DNA of 39,507 nucleotides from Paludibacteraceae bacterium (GCA_017450685.1 JAFSTB010000002.1:1-39507), one strand, 5' to 3'. Counted from the stretch's first letter, positions 8,989 to 20,395 are shown. Translations and numbers: made by a program. The notes: generated by a model not told the origin, from the sequence alone.

Positions 8989-10115
8989 TGAGCAAGCATT
9001 TATCTCTTCTCCCTCTTATGGCTGCGGTCTGCATTTTTCTGTCGGCGTGCAAGCCCACAGGGCGCACTCTGCCCTCCGCCACCGGCAGTATATATGAGTG
9101 CGTGGTGGTGACCGACCAACGCTGCTATGATACCGTAGCCGCCGTTATGGCAGCCGATATGCCCTGCCTGCCACAGATGGAACCGTATTTCACAGTGTCA
9201 AGGGTCAGTCCGAACCTCTTTGACGATTTCCTCAAGTCGGCACGCAATGTGCTTCTCGTGGATATCAACCCTAACCGCTACACCACCTCGAAAGCCGTCT
9301 ATCGCCGCGACTACTGGAGCAAGCCGCAAGCCGTATGTCGCCTGCAAGCACCCGACACCGCCGCTTTCGTACACTACTGGCAACAGTATGGGCCGACCAT
9401 CAGAGAATGGTTCGTGCGAGAGGAATTGGCACGACAGATACGCTTCCTGCGCGGCTCAATCAACAAAGAGGTACGCACCAGTCTGCAACAATATTTCGGT
9501 TGCGATATGCTCATACCCGAAGACTATATGCTTATTATGGATACGACGCTCACCGTCAGTGCCACACCACACTCCACCTTGCGAACCAATGGAGGTGTAA
9601 GCCGCTCATCTTCGCAACGCACTGCCCGATGCGAGGTGAGAGTGCTCTGGTGCTGCAACGCCAAAGGGTCAATCCGCCGCGACCTGATGGTCTATACCTA
9701 TCCCTATACCGACACACTCACCACCGATAACCTCTGTTTCATGCGCGACGAGGTGATGTCACGCCTTGTAAGCGGCAGTGTCGAAGGGTCGTTTATGGGA
9801 ACGGAGTATAAGCATTTCCCCCCGCAGATGAGGTATGTTCAGCCTATAGAAGAAACTATGAATCCTAGGGAAACTATGGAAACTGGTGAATATAGGGAAA
9901 CTATGGATTCCAGTCATTCTTTCTATGCTGCTGAACTGCGCGGCTTATGGCGGTTGTATGGAGGTGAGGCGATGGGTGGACCGTTTGTTAGTCTGACGCA
10001 GGTGGTGGACGGGGATCGTATTCTTACCGCCGAAGCGTTCATCTATGCCGCCGGACAAAAAAAACGCAACGCACTGCGCCAAGCCGAGGCGATACTGTAC
10101 TCATTTAATTCCTAA
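8988..10115 (+). CDS. DUF4837 family lipoprotein
   Basis: A 375-residue predicted lipoprotein with a type II signal peptide (MSKHLSLLPLMAAVCIFLSAC, lipobox LSAC, lipid Cys21). The body matches the Bacteroidota family DUF4837: VVVTDQRCYDTV near the N-terminus, NVLLVDINPNRYTTSK in the middle, and AELRGLWRLYGGEAMGGPFVS with FIYAAGQKKRNALRQAEAIL at the C-terminus. The function of the family is unknown. An unusual insertion at residues 289-309 (ETM NPR ETM ETG EYR ETM DSS) is encoded by a degenerate 9-bp tandem repeat and lies in the loop just before the conserved AELRGLW block. The gene begins one base inside the HEPN stop and ends 6 bases before pyrG. Confidence 0.87.
   Translation: MSKHLSLLPLMAAVCIFLSACKPTGRTLPSATGSIYECVVVTDQRCYDTVAAVMAADMPCLPQMEPYFTVSRVSPNLFDDFLKSARNVLLVDINPNRYTTSKAVYRRDYWSKPQAVCRLQAPDTAAFVHYWQQYGPTIREWFVREELARQIRFLRGSINKEVRTSLQQYFGCDMLIPEDYMLIMDTTLTVSATPHSTLRTNGGVSRSSSQRTARCEVRVLWCCNAKGSIRRDLMVYTYPYTDTLTTDNLCFMRDEVMSRLVSGSVEGSFMGTEYKHFPPQMRYVQPIEETMNPRETMETGEYRETMDSSHSFYAAELRGLWRLYGGEAMGGPFVSLTQVVDGDRILTAEAFIYAAGQKKRNALRQAEAILYSFNS
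9852..9914 (+). repeat. Degenerate 9-bp tandem repeat (7 units) inside the DUF4837 gene
   Basis: Seven consecutive 9-base units can be read: GAAACTATG (three exact copies), GAAACTGGT, GAATATAGG, AATCCTAGG and GATTCCAGT. The unit length is a multiple of three, so gain or loss of a unit keeps the reading frame. It encodes the three-residue repeat ETM/ETG/EYR. Confidence 0.8.
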
Positions 10116-12969
<2,854 letters not shown>

Positions 12970-12984
12970 AGACGCTCAACAATA

Positions 12985-13749
12985 TTATTGTTTGATCTCT
13001 TTGCTTTGTATTATTCGCGAATGAGCCGGCACGGAGTGTGTGAGCCATATATTTCCGCCTATGACGGAGTGTTCGCCAATGGTGATACGTCCTAAGACGG
13101 TGGTGTTGGAATAGATGGTTACATAGTCTTCGAGGATAGGGTGTCGCGGCACATTGATCATGTTACCTTGCTCATCTGTCTGGAAGTTCTTTGCACCCAG
13201 TGTAACACCTTGATAGAGTGTGACATGGTTGCCTATGATACATGTCTCGCCGATGACGACACCTGTGCCGTGGTCAATGGCGAAATACTCACCTATCTCT
13301 GCACCCGGGTGTATGTCGATGCCTGTCAGTGAGTGTGCCATCTCTGTCAGTATGCGTGGTACGATGGCAACGCCCATCTTATGAAGCACGTGAGCGGTGC
13401 GATAGTGTATCATGGCTTGTATGACGGGGTAGCAGAAGATGACCTCATCGCGGTTATCCACGGCAGGGTCGTTAGCTACCATCGCTTCCACATCCGTTTG
13501 CAGCAGACGGCTGATGTCGCTTATCTGCGAGAGGAACAGTTGCGCTTGTTCGGGGCATAACTGCTCTGCCAGCACTAATTGCAAACGCTGACACTCGGCT
13601 GTTATGTAGGCTTGCTTAAGACTCTCCTCGCCAGGGCATACCTCAAAATAGCCGGGGAAGATGATATGTTTGACATAGGCGATGACGCGTTTCCACGCTT
13701 GTATATCGGGCATCTTGATGCAGTTGTTCGTTTCCATAGTCAAGGTCAT
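12985..13749 (-). CDS. cysE: Serine O-acetyltransferase
   Basis: Transfers acetyl from acetyl-CoA to L-serine, giving O-acetylserine for cysteine synthesis. I start it at ATG 13749 (254 aa): this codon forms an ATGA overlap with the thioesterase stop, and everything upstream in frame lies inside that gene. ATG 13737 is also possible. The helical N-terminal part is followed by the left-handed beta helix of hexapeptide repeats (IDIHPGAEIGEYFAIDHGTG, VVIGETCIIGNHVTLYQGVTLGA, VTIYSNTTVLGRITIGEHSVIGG). Asp145 and His160 are at the positions of the family catalytic pair. The length and N-terminal region fit the longer serine acetyltransferases common in Bacteroidota. Confidence 0.93.
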   Translation of the reverse strand: MTLTMETNNCIKMPDIQAWKRVIAYVKHIIFPGYFEVCPGEESLKQAYITAECQRLQLVLAEQLCPEQAQLFLSQISDISRLLQTDVEAMVANDPAVDNRDEVIFCYPVIQAMIHYRTAHVLHKMGVAIVPRILTEMAHSLTGIDIHPGAEIGEYFAIDHGTGVVIGETCIIGNHVTLYQGVTLGAKNFQTDEQGNMINVPRHPILEDYVTIYSNTTVLGRITIGEHSVIGGNIWLTHSVPAHSRIIQSKEIKQ

Positions 13750-14504
13750 TGTTGTGTTAATGTCGTCAGTCGGCAGGTGACGGATGTATGGTCGTCTGTC
13801 GTTTTGAGTATATAGCAGATGTCGTTGTCGTTCACTTCGTAAGCGATGTGCAGTGCGTCGCCCAGATATACCTCTTTGGCGTATGACAGTTCTAATTGTA
13901 AGGGTGTCTTTTCGTTGGCTTGTCGCTGTTCTTTGAGGAAGGCAGGCAAGTAGGTGTTGAGCATCATCTCGAGGTATCGGCAGGAGTTGCAATGACCGTT
14001 ATAGTCTATGTCTGAATAGGTTACGGTGTGTGTGGTCTCTCCTGTCGGGTTGGTGAGTGAGCGCAGACGAGGTGAGCGCGATAAGTCCAATGTCTCGCCG
14101 TCCACCGACCCTTCGAACATCGGCATAGTAAAAGCATTGACGATCTCGCGTTTGTTAAGGTCGAGAACAGCCCAAATAGTGCGTGCTGTGCCTATCAGTC
14201 GTTCGCCATCGTCGGTATGCAGATAAATGCGGAAATCGCGGGTGGACAGACTGTGTGCGTTGCTCTCTATCCATGTCTCCATCGTCATCTGCTCACCGTG
14301 GGTGGGAAGGTAGTCCATCTTCACTATTATGTTGGTTACTATCCAAGTGTAGTGGTAGGGCATAAGGTTGGGAATGCCGAAGCCGAGGTCGTCGGCTGCA
14401 TGGGCTGCCGTCTCCAAAAGGTAGTTCTCAAGGGTGAAGAGTTTCAGGCGGCGATTGAGATCCACATCTTGATAACGAATAGTGTAGGTATATCTTAGTT
14501 TCAT
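13746..14504 (-). CDS. Acyl-[acyl-carrier-protein] thioesterase
   Basis: A 252-residue double hot-dog thioesterase of the FatA/PF01643 type, which releases fatty acids from acyl-ACP in the cytoplasm. The first hot-dog domain opens with YTYTIRYQDVDLNRRLKL. The second carries the typical DIDYNGHCNSCRYLEMM, with the Asp-Asn-His group used by these enzymes. Six bases separate it from the MBL hydrolase upstream, and its stop overlaps the cysE start (ATGA). Chain-length preference cannot be read from the sequence. Confidence 0.9.
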   Translation of the reverse strand: MKLRYTYTIRYQDVDLNRRLKLFTLENYLLETAAHAADDLGFGIPNLMPYHYTWIVTNIIVKMDYLPTHGEQMTMETWIESNAHSLSTRDFRIYLHTDDGERLIGTARTIWAVLDLNKREIVNAFTMPMFEGSVDGETLDLSRSPRLRSLTNPTGETTHTVTYSDIDYNGHCNSCRYLEMMLNTYLPAFLKEQRQANEKTPLQLELSYAKEVYLGDALHIAYEVNDNDICYILKTTDDHTSVTCRLTTLTQQ

Positions 14505-14510
14505 ATTGTG

Positions 14511-15074
14511 TTATATATAAGGGTTGTATTCTTTTTCGTGTTCGATGGTGGTCGGGTATCCGTGTCCGGGATATACTTGTGTTTGTTCGGGCAGTTGGCA
14601 TAGAGTGTTGAGCGACTGTGTCAGTTGTGCTATGTCTCCGCCCGGCAGGTCTGTTCTGCCGACGCTTTCTTGGAAGAGAGTGTCGCCGGTGAAAAGTATA
14701 TGGTCTTGCTCGAAATAGAAGCACAGGCAGTCCTCTTTATGCCCGGGTGTGGGAATAAGGCGAAAAGTGAAACCGTTTATCGTTATCTCGTCGTTGATAT
14801 CGGCAGGCATAGTATAGATAGTGCCGTAGTGCGGCAGGTTAGGGTAGTGTTGGTCTATGCTTTCCAATCCGCATATATGGTCGGGGTGTGTATGAGTGAT
14901 AAGAACGGCTAAGGGGGTGAGGTTGTTAGCCGTCAGGTAATCGTAGAAGCGTCGCTCTTCGCTCTCTCCGTACATGCCCGGGTCAATGATAAGACAAACC
15001 GATGAGTCGCCAAGAGACACTATGTAGGTGCACTCACGATAAGGATTGAAATAGAAAGTCTTTATGTTAAGCAT
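14511..15074 (-). CDS. MBL-fold metallo-hydrolase (glyoxalase II-like)
   Basis: A 187-residue metallo-beta-lactamase-fold hydrolase with the zinc motif HTHPDH (His61, His63, Asp65, His66) and further metal ligands in PTPGHKEDCL and FTGDTLF. Small proteins of this layout resemble glyoxalase II and related thioesterases, but the substrate is unknown. I start it at ATG 15074 (MLNIKTFYFNPY), where the family normally begins. The longer frame to 15152 overlaps the nth coding region and has no family similarity. It lies between nth and the thioesterase in the minus-strand run. Confidence 0.88.
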   Translation of the reverse strand: MLNIKTFYFNPYRECTYIVSLGDSSVCLIIDPGMYGESEERRFYDYLTANNLTPLAVLITHTHPDHICGLESIDQHYPNLPHYGTIYTMPADINDEITINGFTFRLIPTPGHKEDCLCFYFEQDHILFTGDTLFQESVGRTDLPGGDIAQLTQSLNTLCQLPEQTQVYPGHGYPTTIEHEKEYNPYI

Positions 15075-15097
15075 ATTCAGAGGGTTGATACTTCTTG

Positions 15098-15736
15098 TTA
15101 ATTGTGTTGGTAGGCTGTTCTGCAGTACTCGGCTATTCCGCATTGCGGGCATTTAGGTTTGCGTGCGGTGCATATATATCTGCCGTGCAGCAGCAGCCAG
15201 TGGTGTGCTTTGGGGATGAGTGAAGCAGGGATATACCTGACTAATTGTTTCTCTGTTTGCAGCGGGTTTTTGCTGTTGGTGGTCAGTCCTATACGTTCGC
15301 TCACTCGGAAGATATGTGTGTCAACAGCCATTGTCGGTTGTTGCCATAGCACCGCGCAGATGACGTTGGCTGTTTTTCTACCCACTCCGGGCAGTGTCTG
15401 CAGTTGTTCGATGGTGTCAGGCACTACGCCTTGATATACCTCTGTCAGTCGCTCGGCTGTGGCTTTGAGGTGTCGGGCTTTGGCATTGGGATAACTGACC
15501 GAGTGTATGTATTTCAATATCTCTTCCGTGCTTGCCTTTGCCAACTCTTGTGGTGTGGGGTAGGCATTGAAGAGTGCCGGTGTCATTTGATTGACGCGTT
15601 TGTCGGTGCATTGTGCGGAGAGCATCACTGCCACCAACAATTGATAAGCATTGTCGAAATGCAGTTCGCTTTCAGCCGACGCGGCGTTTGCCGCAAACCA
15701 ACCGAGTACGTGGTCATATCTCTGTTTGGTGGTCAT
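15098..15736 (-). CDS. nth: Endonuclease III (DNA glycosylase/AP lyase)
   Basis: Base-excision repair enzyme that removes oxidised pyrimidines and cleaves at abasic sites. With the start at ATG 15736 it is 212 residues, the normal length. The helix-hairpin-helix LPGVGRKTANV covers 115-125, with catalytic Lys121, and the catalytic Asp is Asp139 in VDTHIFR. The 4Fe-4S cluster ligands at the C-terminus are Cys189, Cys196, Cys199 and Cys205 (C-x6-C-x2-C-x5-C). The longer frame to 15778 adds 14 residues without family similarity. The gene overlaps the end of the DUF4924 gene by 23 bases. Confidence 0.97.
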   Translation of the reverse strand: MTTKQRYDHVLGWFAANAASAESELHFDNAYQLLVAVMLSAQCTDKRVNQMTPALFNAYPTPQELAKASTEEILKYIHSVSYPNAKARHLKATAERLTEVYQGVVPDTIEQLQTLPGVGRKTANVICAVLWQQPTMAVDTHIFRVSERIGLTTNSKNPLQTEKQLVRYIPASLIPKAHHWLLLHGRYICTARKPKCPQCGIAEYCRTAYQHN

Positions 15737-16175
15737 CGTAGTAGGTCTTGCTAAGGAAGCGCAGCAGTTGCGTCGCATCTTTCACCGTTGTCTCTGTAGC
15801 CTCTGATATGGGTTGTTTTCTGAGCCTTAAGAGCATTATCTGATAGAGCAGCACGAGGCAGGCTTCCACGTCTGACATGGTGGGATGGTCAGTCTTGGCT
15901 TTCAAGAGGTTAAGCGAAGGCTCGAGGTGCTGAATGACGGCTTTATACGGTGCTTCGGTGGCAAGCAGTTCGTCGTGCAACTCTTCCAATTCCGCCAAAG
16001 CGTTCTTTGCCAACTGCAGGTGACCGCCGTTCATTATACCTTCCACGTGCATCATATCGCTTATCTCCATTAGTTCGGTGTTGGCGGTTGCCTGTTCGGG
16101 GAAGGCACGCAGATAGTCCTCCAACTGCCATAAGTAGAGGATATATTCGGCTATGTTTTCGCGTTTGGATTTCAT
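15714..16175 (-). CDS. DUF4924 family protein
   Basis: A 153-residue, mostly helical, acidic cytoplasmic protein. It matches the Bacteroidota family DUF4924, with the opening KRENIAEYILYLWQLEDYLRA and the C-terminal LRFLSKTYYDDHQT. No catalytic motif is visible and no function is known for the family. It sits 14 bases after the Hsp15-like gene and overlaps the start of nth, so it is probably expressed with them. Confidence 0.82.
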   Translation of the reverse strand: MKSKRENIAEYILYLWQLEDYLRAFPEQATANTELMEISDMMHVEGIMNGGHLQLAKNALAELEELHDELLATEAPYKAVIQHLEPSLNLLKAKTDHPTMSDVEACLVLLYQIMLLRLRKQPISEATETTVKDATQLLRFLSKTYYDDHQTEI

Positions 16176-16189
16176 TGTAATGGTGTTTG

Positions 16190-16609
16190 TCAGATGTTGT
16201 CGTCTTCGTCTAAATAGTCAAAGTCGTCGTTCCAGTCGTCGGAGATAAACTGTTCTATCTCTCGTCTGTCTTTCTTTGTGGGTCTGCCTGTACCTCTGTC
16301 TCTTATGCCGCTTGCAGCACCCAGTCGAGCCAGTTCGAGCAACTCTTTCTGTTCGGGCGAGGTGATGTCGCGCAGGTAGTCTGCCACTAATTTGGCACCG
16401 AGGCGGTTCTCACTCAGTTGCAGCACCTCATAGGTGAAGGTGACCGGTCCTTTGCGAACGGAGAACTTATCGCCTACGGAGAAAGTGCGCGAGGGCTTAA
16501 GCGTGACACCGTTCTGTGTTACACGACCTTTCTTGCAAGCATCGGCGGCTATCGAACGCGTCTTGTACAGACGCATGGCAAAGAGATATTTATCTACTCT
16601 TACGGGCAT
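16190..16609 (-). CDS. hslR: S4-domain RNA-binding protein (Hsp15-like)
   Basis: A 139-residue protein with an N-terminal S4 RNA-binding domain (about 3-60: [26 protein letters not shown], then VTLKPSRTFSVGDKFSV). A basic stretch (GTGRPTKKDRREIEQF) and a very acidic tail end it. Hsp15 binds stalled 50S subunits carrying peptidyl-tRNA. That role fits with the peptidyl-tRNA hydrolase gene two genes upstream, but the function here is inferred from the family. The start overlaps the end of the sulfatase-fold gene by 10 bases. Confidence 0.87.
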   Translation of the reverse strand: MPVRVDKYLFAMRLYKTRSIAADACKKGRVTQNGVTLKPSRTFSVGDKFSVRKGPVTFTYEVLQLSENRLGAKLVADYLRDITSPEQKELLELARLGAASGIRDRGTGRPTKKDRREIEQFISDDWNDDFDYLDEDDNI

Positions 16610-18558
16610 GTGAGACGATTGGTTTTCAGGCGGTTGGTGTATTGTTGCAAGTAGGCTTTCAGGTAGCGAAGCATAGTGGTTACCTCCTCACTCTGTTCTA
16701 ACGCCTCTTTCTTGTTTTGCTTCACCAACGGGTCTTGTGCAAAATTATATACGGCAGTTATCTCTTTCCCGTCAAACTGCACTAACAGACTATCGGAAAA
16801 GACTTGATAGACAGGGTTGTTGTAGTTGATAGCGTATGGCACTTCTTTGTCTTGTGTGAGAGCGTCTTGTCCGAAAGCGAAGTAGGGTTCGTCGTAGTTC
16901 AGATACGCTAAGACGGAAGGCATGATATCCGTTTGTGAGACGGGGTGTGCCGTGGTGTTCTCTCGTATGCTGTCAGCCATCTGTGGGTCGAAGAAGATGA
17001 TGGGTACTTCGTACAGACCCTTATCGTTGGTATATTCGGGGTGTTGGAGGTAGTTGGTATGGTCGGCAGTGAGCACGAACAGCGTGTTGTTGTACCACGG
17101 TTGTGTCTTGGCGTAGGCGAAGAACTGTTGCAGTGCGTGGTCGCTGTAGCCTATGCAATGGTGCAGAGGGTGTGTGCCTTCGGGGAAGACACCTTCATAG
17201 CGTTTCGGCACTTGGAAGGGGTGGTGTGAGGTGGCTGTGAACAGAGCCGTCATAAAAGGCTCTTGCATTTGGCTCATCTCGCGAGCATAGTATTGCAGAA
17301 ACTCCTCATCCCATATAGCCCAATAACCGTCGTAGTCTTTGTCGTTGTTGTATTCCGTCTTGCCGTAGTACGCCTCAAAACCGCAGGCACGAGAGTATGC
17401 CAAGAAGCCCATCGAACCGTTAGGAGCACCGTGGAAGAAGCCGGTCTGATAACCTTTCTTCTTCAGACAGGAGGCAATAGACATCACCTCGTCGGTCGAA
17501 TACGGGGTCAGTATATAAGGCGAGATAATCATAGGCAGAGAGGAGAGGACGGAAGGCATAGCGTCGATGGACTTTCTGCCGGAAGCCAGACTGAGTGTAT
17601 AGGTTGCTGACTGTGCTGCCAAAGAATCAAGAAAAGGGGTATAACCTTTGTAGGTGCCACCATCCAAACCGCTGTTGAAATAGCCGAAATACTCCTTGGA
17701 GAAACTCTCCAGAATGAGTACCACCACGTTCTTTTTGTTCATCAGTGCGCCTTGTTTAGGTTCGTGCCACGGTGACATTATCTCAGGCAGTTCGTCCTGT
17801 GCAAAATACTCGTATGAAGGGAAGGTTTTGCTTTCCGAGGAGCGCATGATGGCAAAGGGTGTATTGAGTACGATGGCAGTCTCGCCCGGGCGATTGGTAT
17901 ATTGCAGTGCGTTGCTTAGAGTGATAGGTCTGGTGAAGGCTCCGAAACCGCCTCTAATGCCGATGACCACAAAATAGACCGTCACGCAAAGGATGACTGT
18001 CTCCGTGGGGTAATAGACTATTGCTCGTCGCGTGTCGTCGGTGCTTACTTGTCGTCTGTGGAGCCAAAAGAGCAGGGCTATCATAGCGATGCCGAAGAGT
18101 GTGACATACCAATACTGCACCATACCGGTACCCACTATCTGAGCGATGTTTCCGTCGTTCTCAAACTCGGTGAAGAAAGCGAAGGTGGTGCGTCGGTCGG
18201 TGAAGCGTATATAGACCATATCTATGCAGTTGACGATGATAGCCAGTGTGTTAGGTATAAGGTATAGCCATCGTGTCACTTGCTGATAGACGCTGTTCTG
18301 TCTGAAGCGGAAGGGGAGCAGTGTGAGTGCCAAATAGACGCTGTTAAGGTAAAGCAAAGCGGTGAGGTCAAAACGCACACCACCTGCCATCATCTCTATT
18401 AGATGTGAGGTGCTTACACCCGGGTATAAGTCTTTGTTGACCCAATAGAAGAACAAGCGCGAAAACGAAAAAATCGCCATTATAAGCGCAAAATTGCTTG
18501 CTGCCACCACCCACGGGTGATGCCACAGACGCTGCCAAAAGAACTTGTCGCTATTCAT
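16600..18558 (-). CDS. LtaS-like sulfatase-fold membrane transferase
   Basis: A 652-residue inner-membrane protein of the lipoteichoic-acid-synthase / phosphoglycerol-transferase superfamily. About five transmembrane segments (near 14-40, 65-83, 97-117, 148-166, 186-203) precede an extracytoplasmic alkaline-phosphatase-fold domain. Likely metal and nucleophile residues are Glu284 ([11 protein letters not shown]), Ser330 in [11 protein letters not shown] (the family uses Thr or Ser) and the AsP-His of LTADHTN. In diderms such enzymes usually add phosphoethanolamine or phosphoglycerol to envelope glycans, so lipoteichoic acid is not expected. The substrate is unknown. The start overlaps the pth stop as ATGA. 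Confidence 0.88.
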   Translation of the reverse strand: MNSDKFFWQRLWHHPWVVAASNFALIMAIFSFSRLFFYWVNKDLYPGVSTSHLIEMMAGGVRFDLTALLYLNSVYLALTLLPFRFRQNSVYQQVTRWLYLIPNTLAIIVNCIDMVYIRFTDRRTTFAFFTEFENDGNIAQIVGTGMVQYWYVTLFGIAMIALLFWLHRRQVSTDDTRRAIVYYPTETVILCVTVYFVVIGIRGGFGAFTRPITLSNALQYTNRPGETAIVLNTPFAIMRSSESKTFPSYEYFAQDELPEIMSPWHEPKQGALMNKKNVVVLILESFSKEYFGYFNSGLDGGTYKGYTPFLDSLAAQSATYTLSLASGRKSIDAMPSVLSSLPMIISPYILTPYSTDEVMSIASCLKKKGYQTGFFHGAPNGSMGFLAYSRACGFEAYYGKTEYNNDKDYDGYWAIWDEEFLQYYAREMSQMQEPFMTALFTATSHHPFQVPKRYEGVFPEGTHPLHHCIGYSDHALQQFFAYAKTQPWYNNTLFVLTADHTNYLQHPEYTNDKGLYEVPIIFFDPQMADSIRENTTAHPVSQTDIMPSVLAYLNYDEPYFAFGQDALTQDKEVPYAINYNNPVYQVFSDSLLVQFDGKEITAVYNFAQDPLVKQNKKEALEQSEEVTTMLRYLKAYLQQYTNRLKTNRLTCP

Positions 18559-19136
18559 TGTTGCTGTCCCTTATTGTTGAACATATTCATTGTTCGTTCA
18601 ATGCCTTGCAGACAGAACGAGGGAATAATCTCTTTGATTGGTTCTAATTTGCCGCTCAACTCTTTTTCCTCCTCCTCAGTCCATTGTCCGAGCACGAAGT
18701 CTATCTGCGTCCCTTTGCTGTACTCGTTTCCTATGCCGAAGCGCACTCGTGCATAGTTGTTGGTGCCGAGCACTTGTTCGATATGCCTTAGTCCGTTATG
18801 TCCTCCTGCGCTGCCTTGTTTGCGAATGCGTATAGTGCCGAAGGGCAGGTTGAGGTCGTCCACCAATACGAGCAAACGCTCAATGTCTATTTTCTCTTCG
18901 TTGAGCCAATAGCGCACGGCGTTACCGCTCAGGTTCATAAAGGTGGATGGCTTGAGCAACACATATTCGGCGTTCTTCACTCTGCCACGCGCCACAAAAC
19001 CGTAACGTTGGTCTTCAAAAGCAACGTTGGACGCTTCGGCAAAAGCGTCCAACAATCGGAATCCTATGTTGTGTCGGGTGTTACGGTATTCGTCGCCGAT
19101 ATTGCCGAGCCCGACAATGAGGTATTTCATCTTCAA
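18555..19136 (-). CDS. pth: Peptidyl-tRNA hydrolase
   Basis: Frees tRNA from peptidyl-tRNA that drops off ribosomes. At 193 residues it has full length. Family motifs are [21 protein letters not shown] with catalytic His22, [24 protein letters not shown] and GGHNGLRHI. Translation may start at Met1 or Met3. It lies 40 bases after rplY, a neighbour pair (L25/Ctc with pth) that is common across bacteria, and it overlaps the next gene by four bases. Confidence 0.97.
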   Translation of the reverse strand: MKMKYLIVGLGNIGDEYRNTRHNIGFRLLDAFAEASNVAFEDQRYGFVARGRVKNAEYVLLKPSTFMNLSGNAVRYWLNEEKIDIERLLVLVDDLNLPFGTIRIRKQGSAGGHNGLRHIEQVLGTNNYARVRFGIGNEYSKGTQIDFVLGQWTEEEEKELSGKLEPIKEIIPSFCLQGIERTMNMFNNKGQQQ

Positions 19137-19176
19137 TATTTATTCTGCTATCAGCCTTGTCGGCTGACAGGTGTTG

Positions 19177-19746
19177 TTATTCGGCAGCTGCTTGTGCGCT
19201 GGCGCGTGTAGCCTTCACTTGTGCCACGCAAGCGTCTTTCACGTTCATAAGGCACAGACCTTCAGCCATCTGTACGTCAGACACTGCCATCTTCTTACCC
19301 AAACCCAAAGAGGTAACGTCAATCACTACGCGGTCAGGGATTTGTGTGTAGATACCGTTCACTTTGAGTTTGCGCATCTCCAATGATAGTTTACCACCGG
19401 CTTTCACACCTTCAGCGTGACCTGTCAGTTGTACGGGAATCTCCACTGTCACGGGTTTCTTGTCGTTCACCTCGAGGAAGTCGATATGAAGAATGTTTTC
19501 GGTGATGGGGTGGAACTGCATCTCTTTGACAACTGCCATTTTCTTGGTGTCGCCGATAGTGAGAGCCACTGCCATAGTATCGGGGGTATAGATAAGTTTG
19601 CGCACGTCCTCTTTCTTCACGGAGAAAGTGAGGTTCTCACCCAAACCGTAGATGTTGCAAGGTACGAGGTCTTGTTTGCGCATTGCTTTGGCGGCTTTCT
19701 TGCCGTACTCGGCACGCATAGTGCCGCTCAATTCAAATGTCTTCAT
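19177..19746 (-). CDS. rplY: 50S ribosomal protein L25 / Ctc form
   Basis: A 189-residue L25 of the long (Ctc/TL5) type that binds 5S rRNA in the large subunit. The N-terminal L25 domain (about 1-90) reads ELSGTMRAEYGKKAAKAMRKQ and VPCNIYG, and includes FHPITENILHIDFLEV. The C-terminal beta domain contains IPVQLTGHAEGVKAGG and ends in an Ala-rich tail. It is the first gene of the minus-strand run. I see no good TAnnTTTG promoter in the 116 bases before it, so read-through from the tRNA-Gln promoter past the terminator at 19862-19884 is possible. Confidence 0.96.
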   Translation of the reverse strand: MKTFELSGTMRAEYGKKAAKAMRKQDLVPCNIYGLGENLTFSVKKEDVRKLIYTPDTMAVALTIGDTKKMAVVKEMQFHPITENILHIDFLEVNDKKPVTVEIPVQLTGHAEGVKAGGKLSLEMRKLKVNGIYTQIPDRVVIDVTSLGLGKKMAVSDVQMAEGLCLMNVKDACVAQVKATRASAQAAAE

Positions 19747-19861
19747 AATAAATAAAATGTTGTGTTACTCAATATGGGGCAGAAAAAGACTGAATGAACA
19801 ATCCGTAAACGGCATTTTCTGTTGGTGTTGGCTGCCCGTATCCCATCACACTCTTTTCACA

Positions 19862-19884
19862 TTAAAAGCCTCTTGCAGAGGCTT
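19862..19884 (-). terminator. Intrinsic terminator after tRNA-Gln
   Basis: Read on the minus strand, the perfect 7-bp stem AAGCCTC / GAGGCTT with loop TGCAA is followed at once by TTAAT; with the last stem bases this gives a short T-run. It begins 9 bases after the CCA of tRNA-Gln and lies 116 bases before rplY, so it can end the tRNA transcript or limit read-through into the rplY run. Confidence 0.75.
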
Positions 19885-19893
19885 CCTTTGTCT

Positions 19894-19967
19894 TGGTTGC
19901 CTAACGAGGAGTCGAACCTCGCCCCTCAGAACCAAAATCTGATGTACTACCGATATACGATTAGGCA
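19894..19967 (-). tRNA. tRNA-Gln (anticodon TTG), CCA encoded
   Basis: A full cloverleaf can be folded on the minus strand. The acceptor is TGCCTAA / TTAGGCA, the D arm is GTAT with loop ATCGGTA, the anticodon arm is TCAGA-TTTTGGT-TCTGA (anticodon TTG at positions 34-36, reading CAA/CAG), and the T arm is CGAGG-TTCGACT-CCTCG. The discriminator is A and a genomic CCA follows. The total is 74 bases including CCA. It has its own promoter (19998-20029) and terminator (19862-19884). Confidence 0.96.
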
Positions 19968-19997
19968 ATCACTATGCTTTTTTGCGAAAAGCGGGTG

Positions 19998-20029
19998 CAA
20001 AGGTACGGCGCATTTTTTAATTGTGCAAA
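19998..20029 (-). promoter_or_regulatory. Promoter of tRNA-Gln (TTTG-N20-TAccTTTG)
   Basis: On the minus strand a -33 TTTG (20029-20026) is followed by exactly 20 bases and the -7 box TACCTTTG (20005-19998). This is the Bacteroidota vegetative promoter pattern. The tRNA starts about 30 bases downstream of the -7 box. The -33 box lies inside the palindrome at 20019-20042. Confidence 0.85.
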
Positions 20030-20042
20030 TGTTTGCGCAATT
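20019..20042. repeat. Palindrome copy 1 (tRNA-Gln promoter)
   Basis: AATTGTGCA-AATGTT-TGCGCAATT: 9-base arms with one mismatch and a 6-base centre. Read on the minus strand, the -33 TTTG is formed by the last two centre bases plus the first two bases of the right arm. The same arrangement is found at copies 2 and 3 (24686-24709, 36389-36410). Confidence 0.8.
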
Positions 20043-20193
20043 TTTCAATGATTTTTTTTTGCTAACTATTTTCGCATAGCGAGTTTTCAACAGGATTTAT
20101 GTCATAATAGCAAGTGTTTTTACTGAGTTTTCAACAATGGGGCAGATGCAAGTTACCATGAAAAATATACCCCAAAAAAGTTGTGCTAAATTT

Positions 20194-20222
20194 TTTGCGC
20201 AATAAAAAAAGGCATACATTTG
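20194..20222 (+). promoter_or_regulatory. Probable nrdD promoter
   Basis: A TACATTTG box (20215-20222) fits the -7 consensus TAnnTTTG. A TTTG at 20194-20197 precedes it by 17 bases, shorter than the usual 20, so the -33 assignment is weaker. The -33 region reads TTTTGCGCAAT and is preceded by TTGTGC, a relaxed form of the palindrome seen at three other promoters. Confidence 0.55.
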
Positions 20223-20228
20223 CAGTCC

Positions 20229-20395
20229 CAAAACCTATTCCTCTAAACAGAATCGGCACAACCTGAAAGGTTGGATTAAACAGTTGATTTTCTGTGGGTA
20301 ACATTTTTGCTTCCGTAGAAGAGCAAGGTTTTACACTCCTATTCGAAACAAAAGCAACACAATATATATCTAATAATCACCATAATACTCACAAT
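20229..20395 (+). promoter_or_regulatory. nrdD 5' leader, possibly structured
   Basis: About 167 bases between the likely transcription start and the nrdD ATG. The hairpin CAACCT-GAA-AGGTTG is perfect. It is flanked by ACAGAATC and GATTTTCTGT, which can pair with a small bulge. A second hairpin forms from TTGCTTC-CGTA-GAAGAGCAA, and AAAACCT near the 5' end can pair with AGGTTTT before the start codon. I do not recognise a known riboswitch class; some of the pairing may be chance. Confidence 0.35.

Noticed and set aside
19822..20079. Plus-strand ORF of 85 codons across the tRNA region
   Set aside because: It runs through the antisense strand of tRNA-Gln, its terminator and its promoter; no protein similarity.
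20229..20395. Known riboswitch (cobalamin, TPP, SAM, ZTP) in the nrdD leader
   Set aside because: None of the conserved boxes of these classes could be found; kept only as an unassigned leader.
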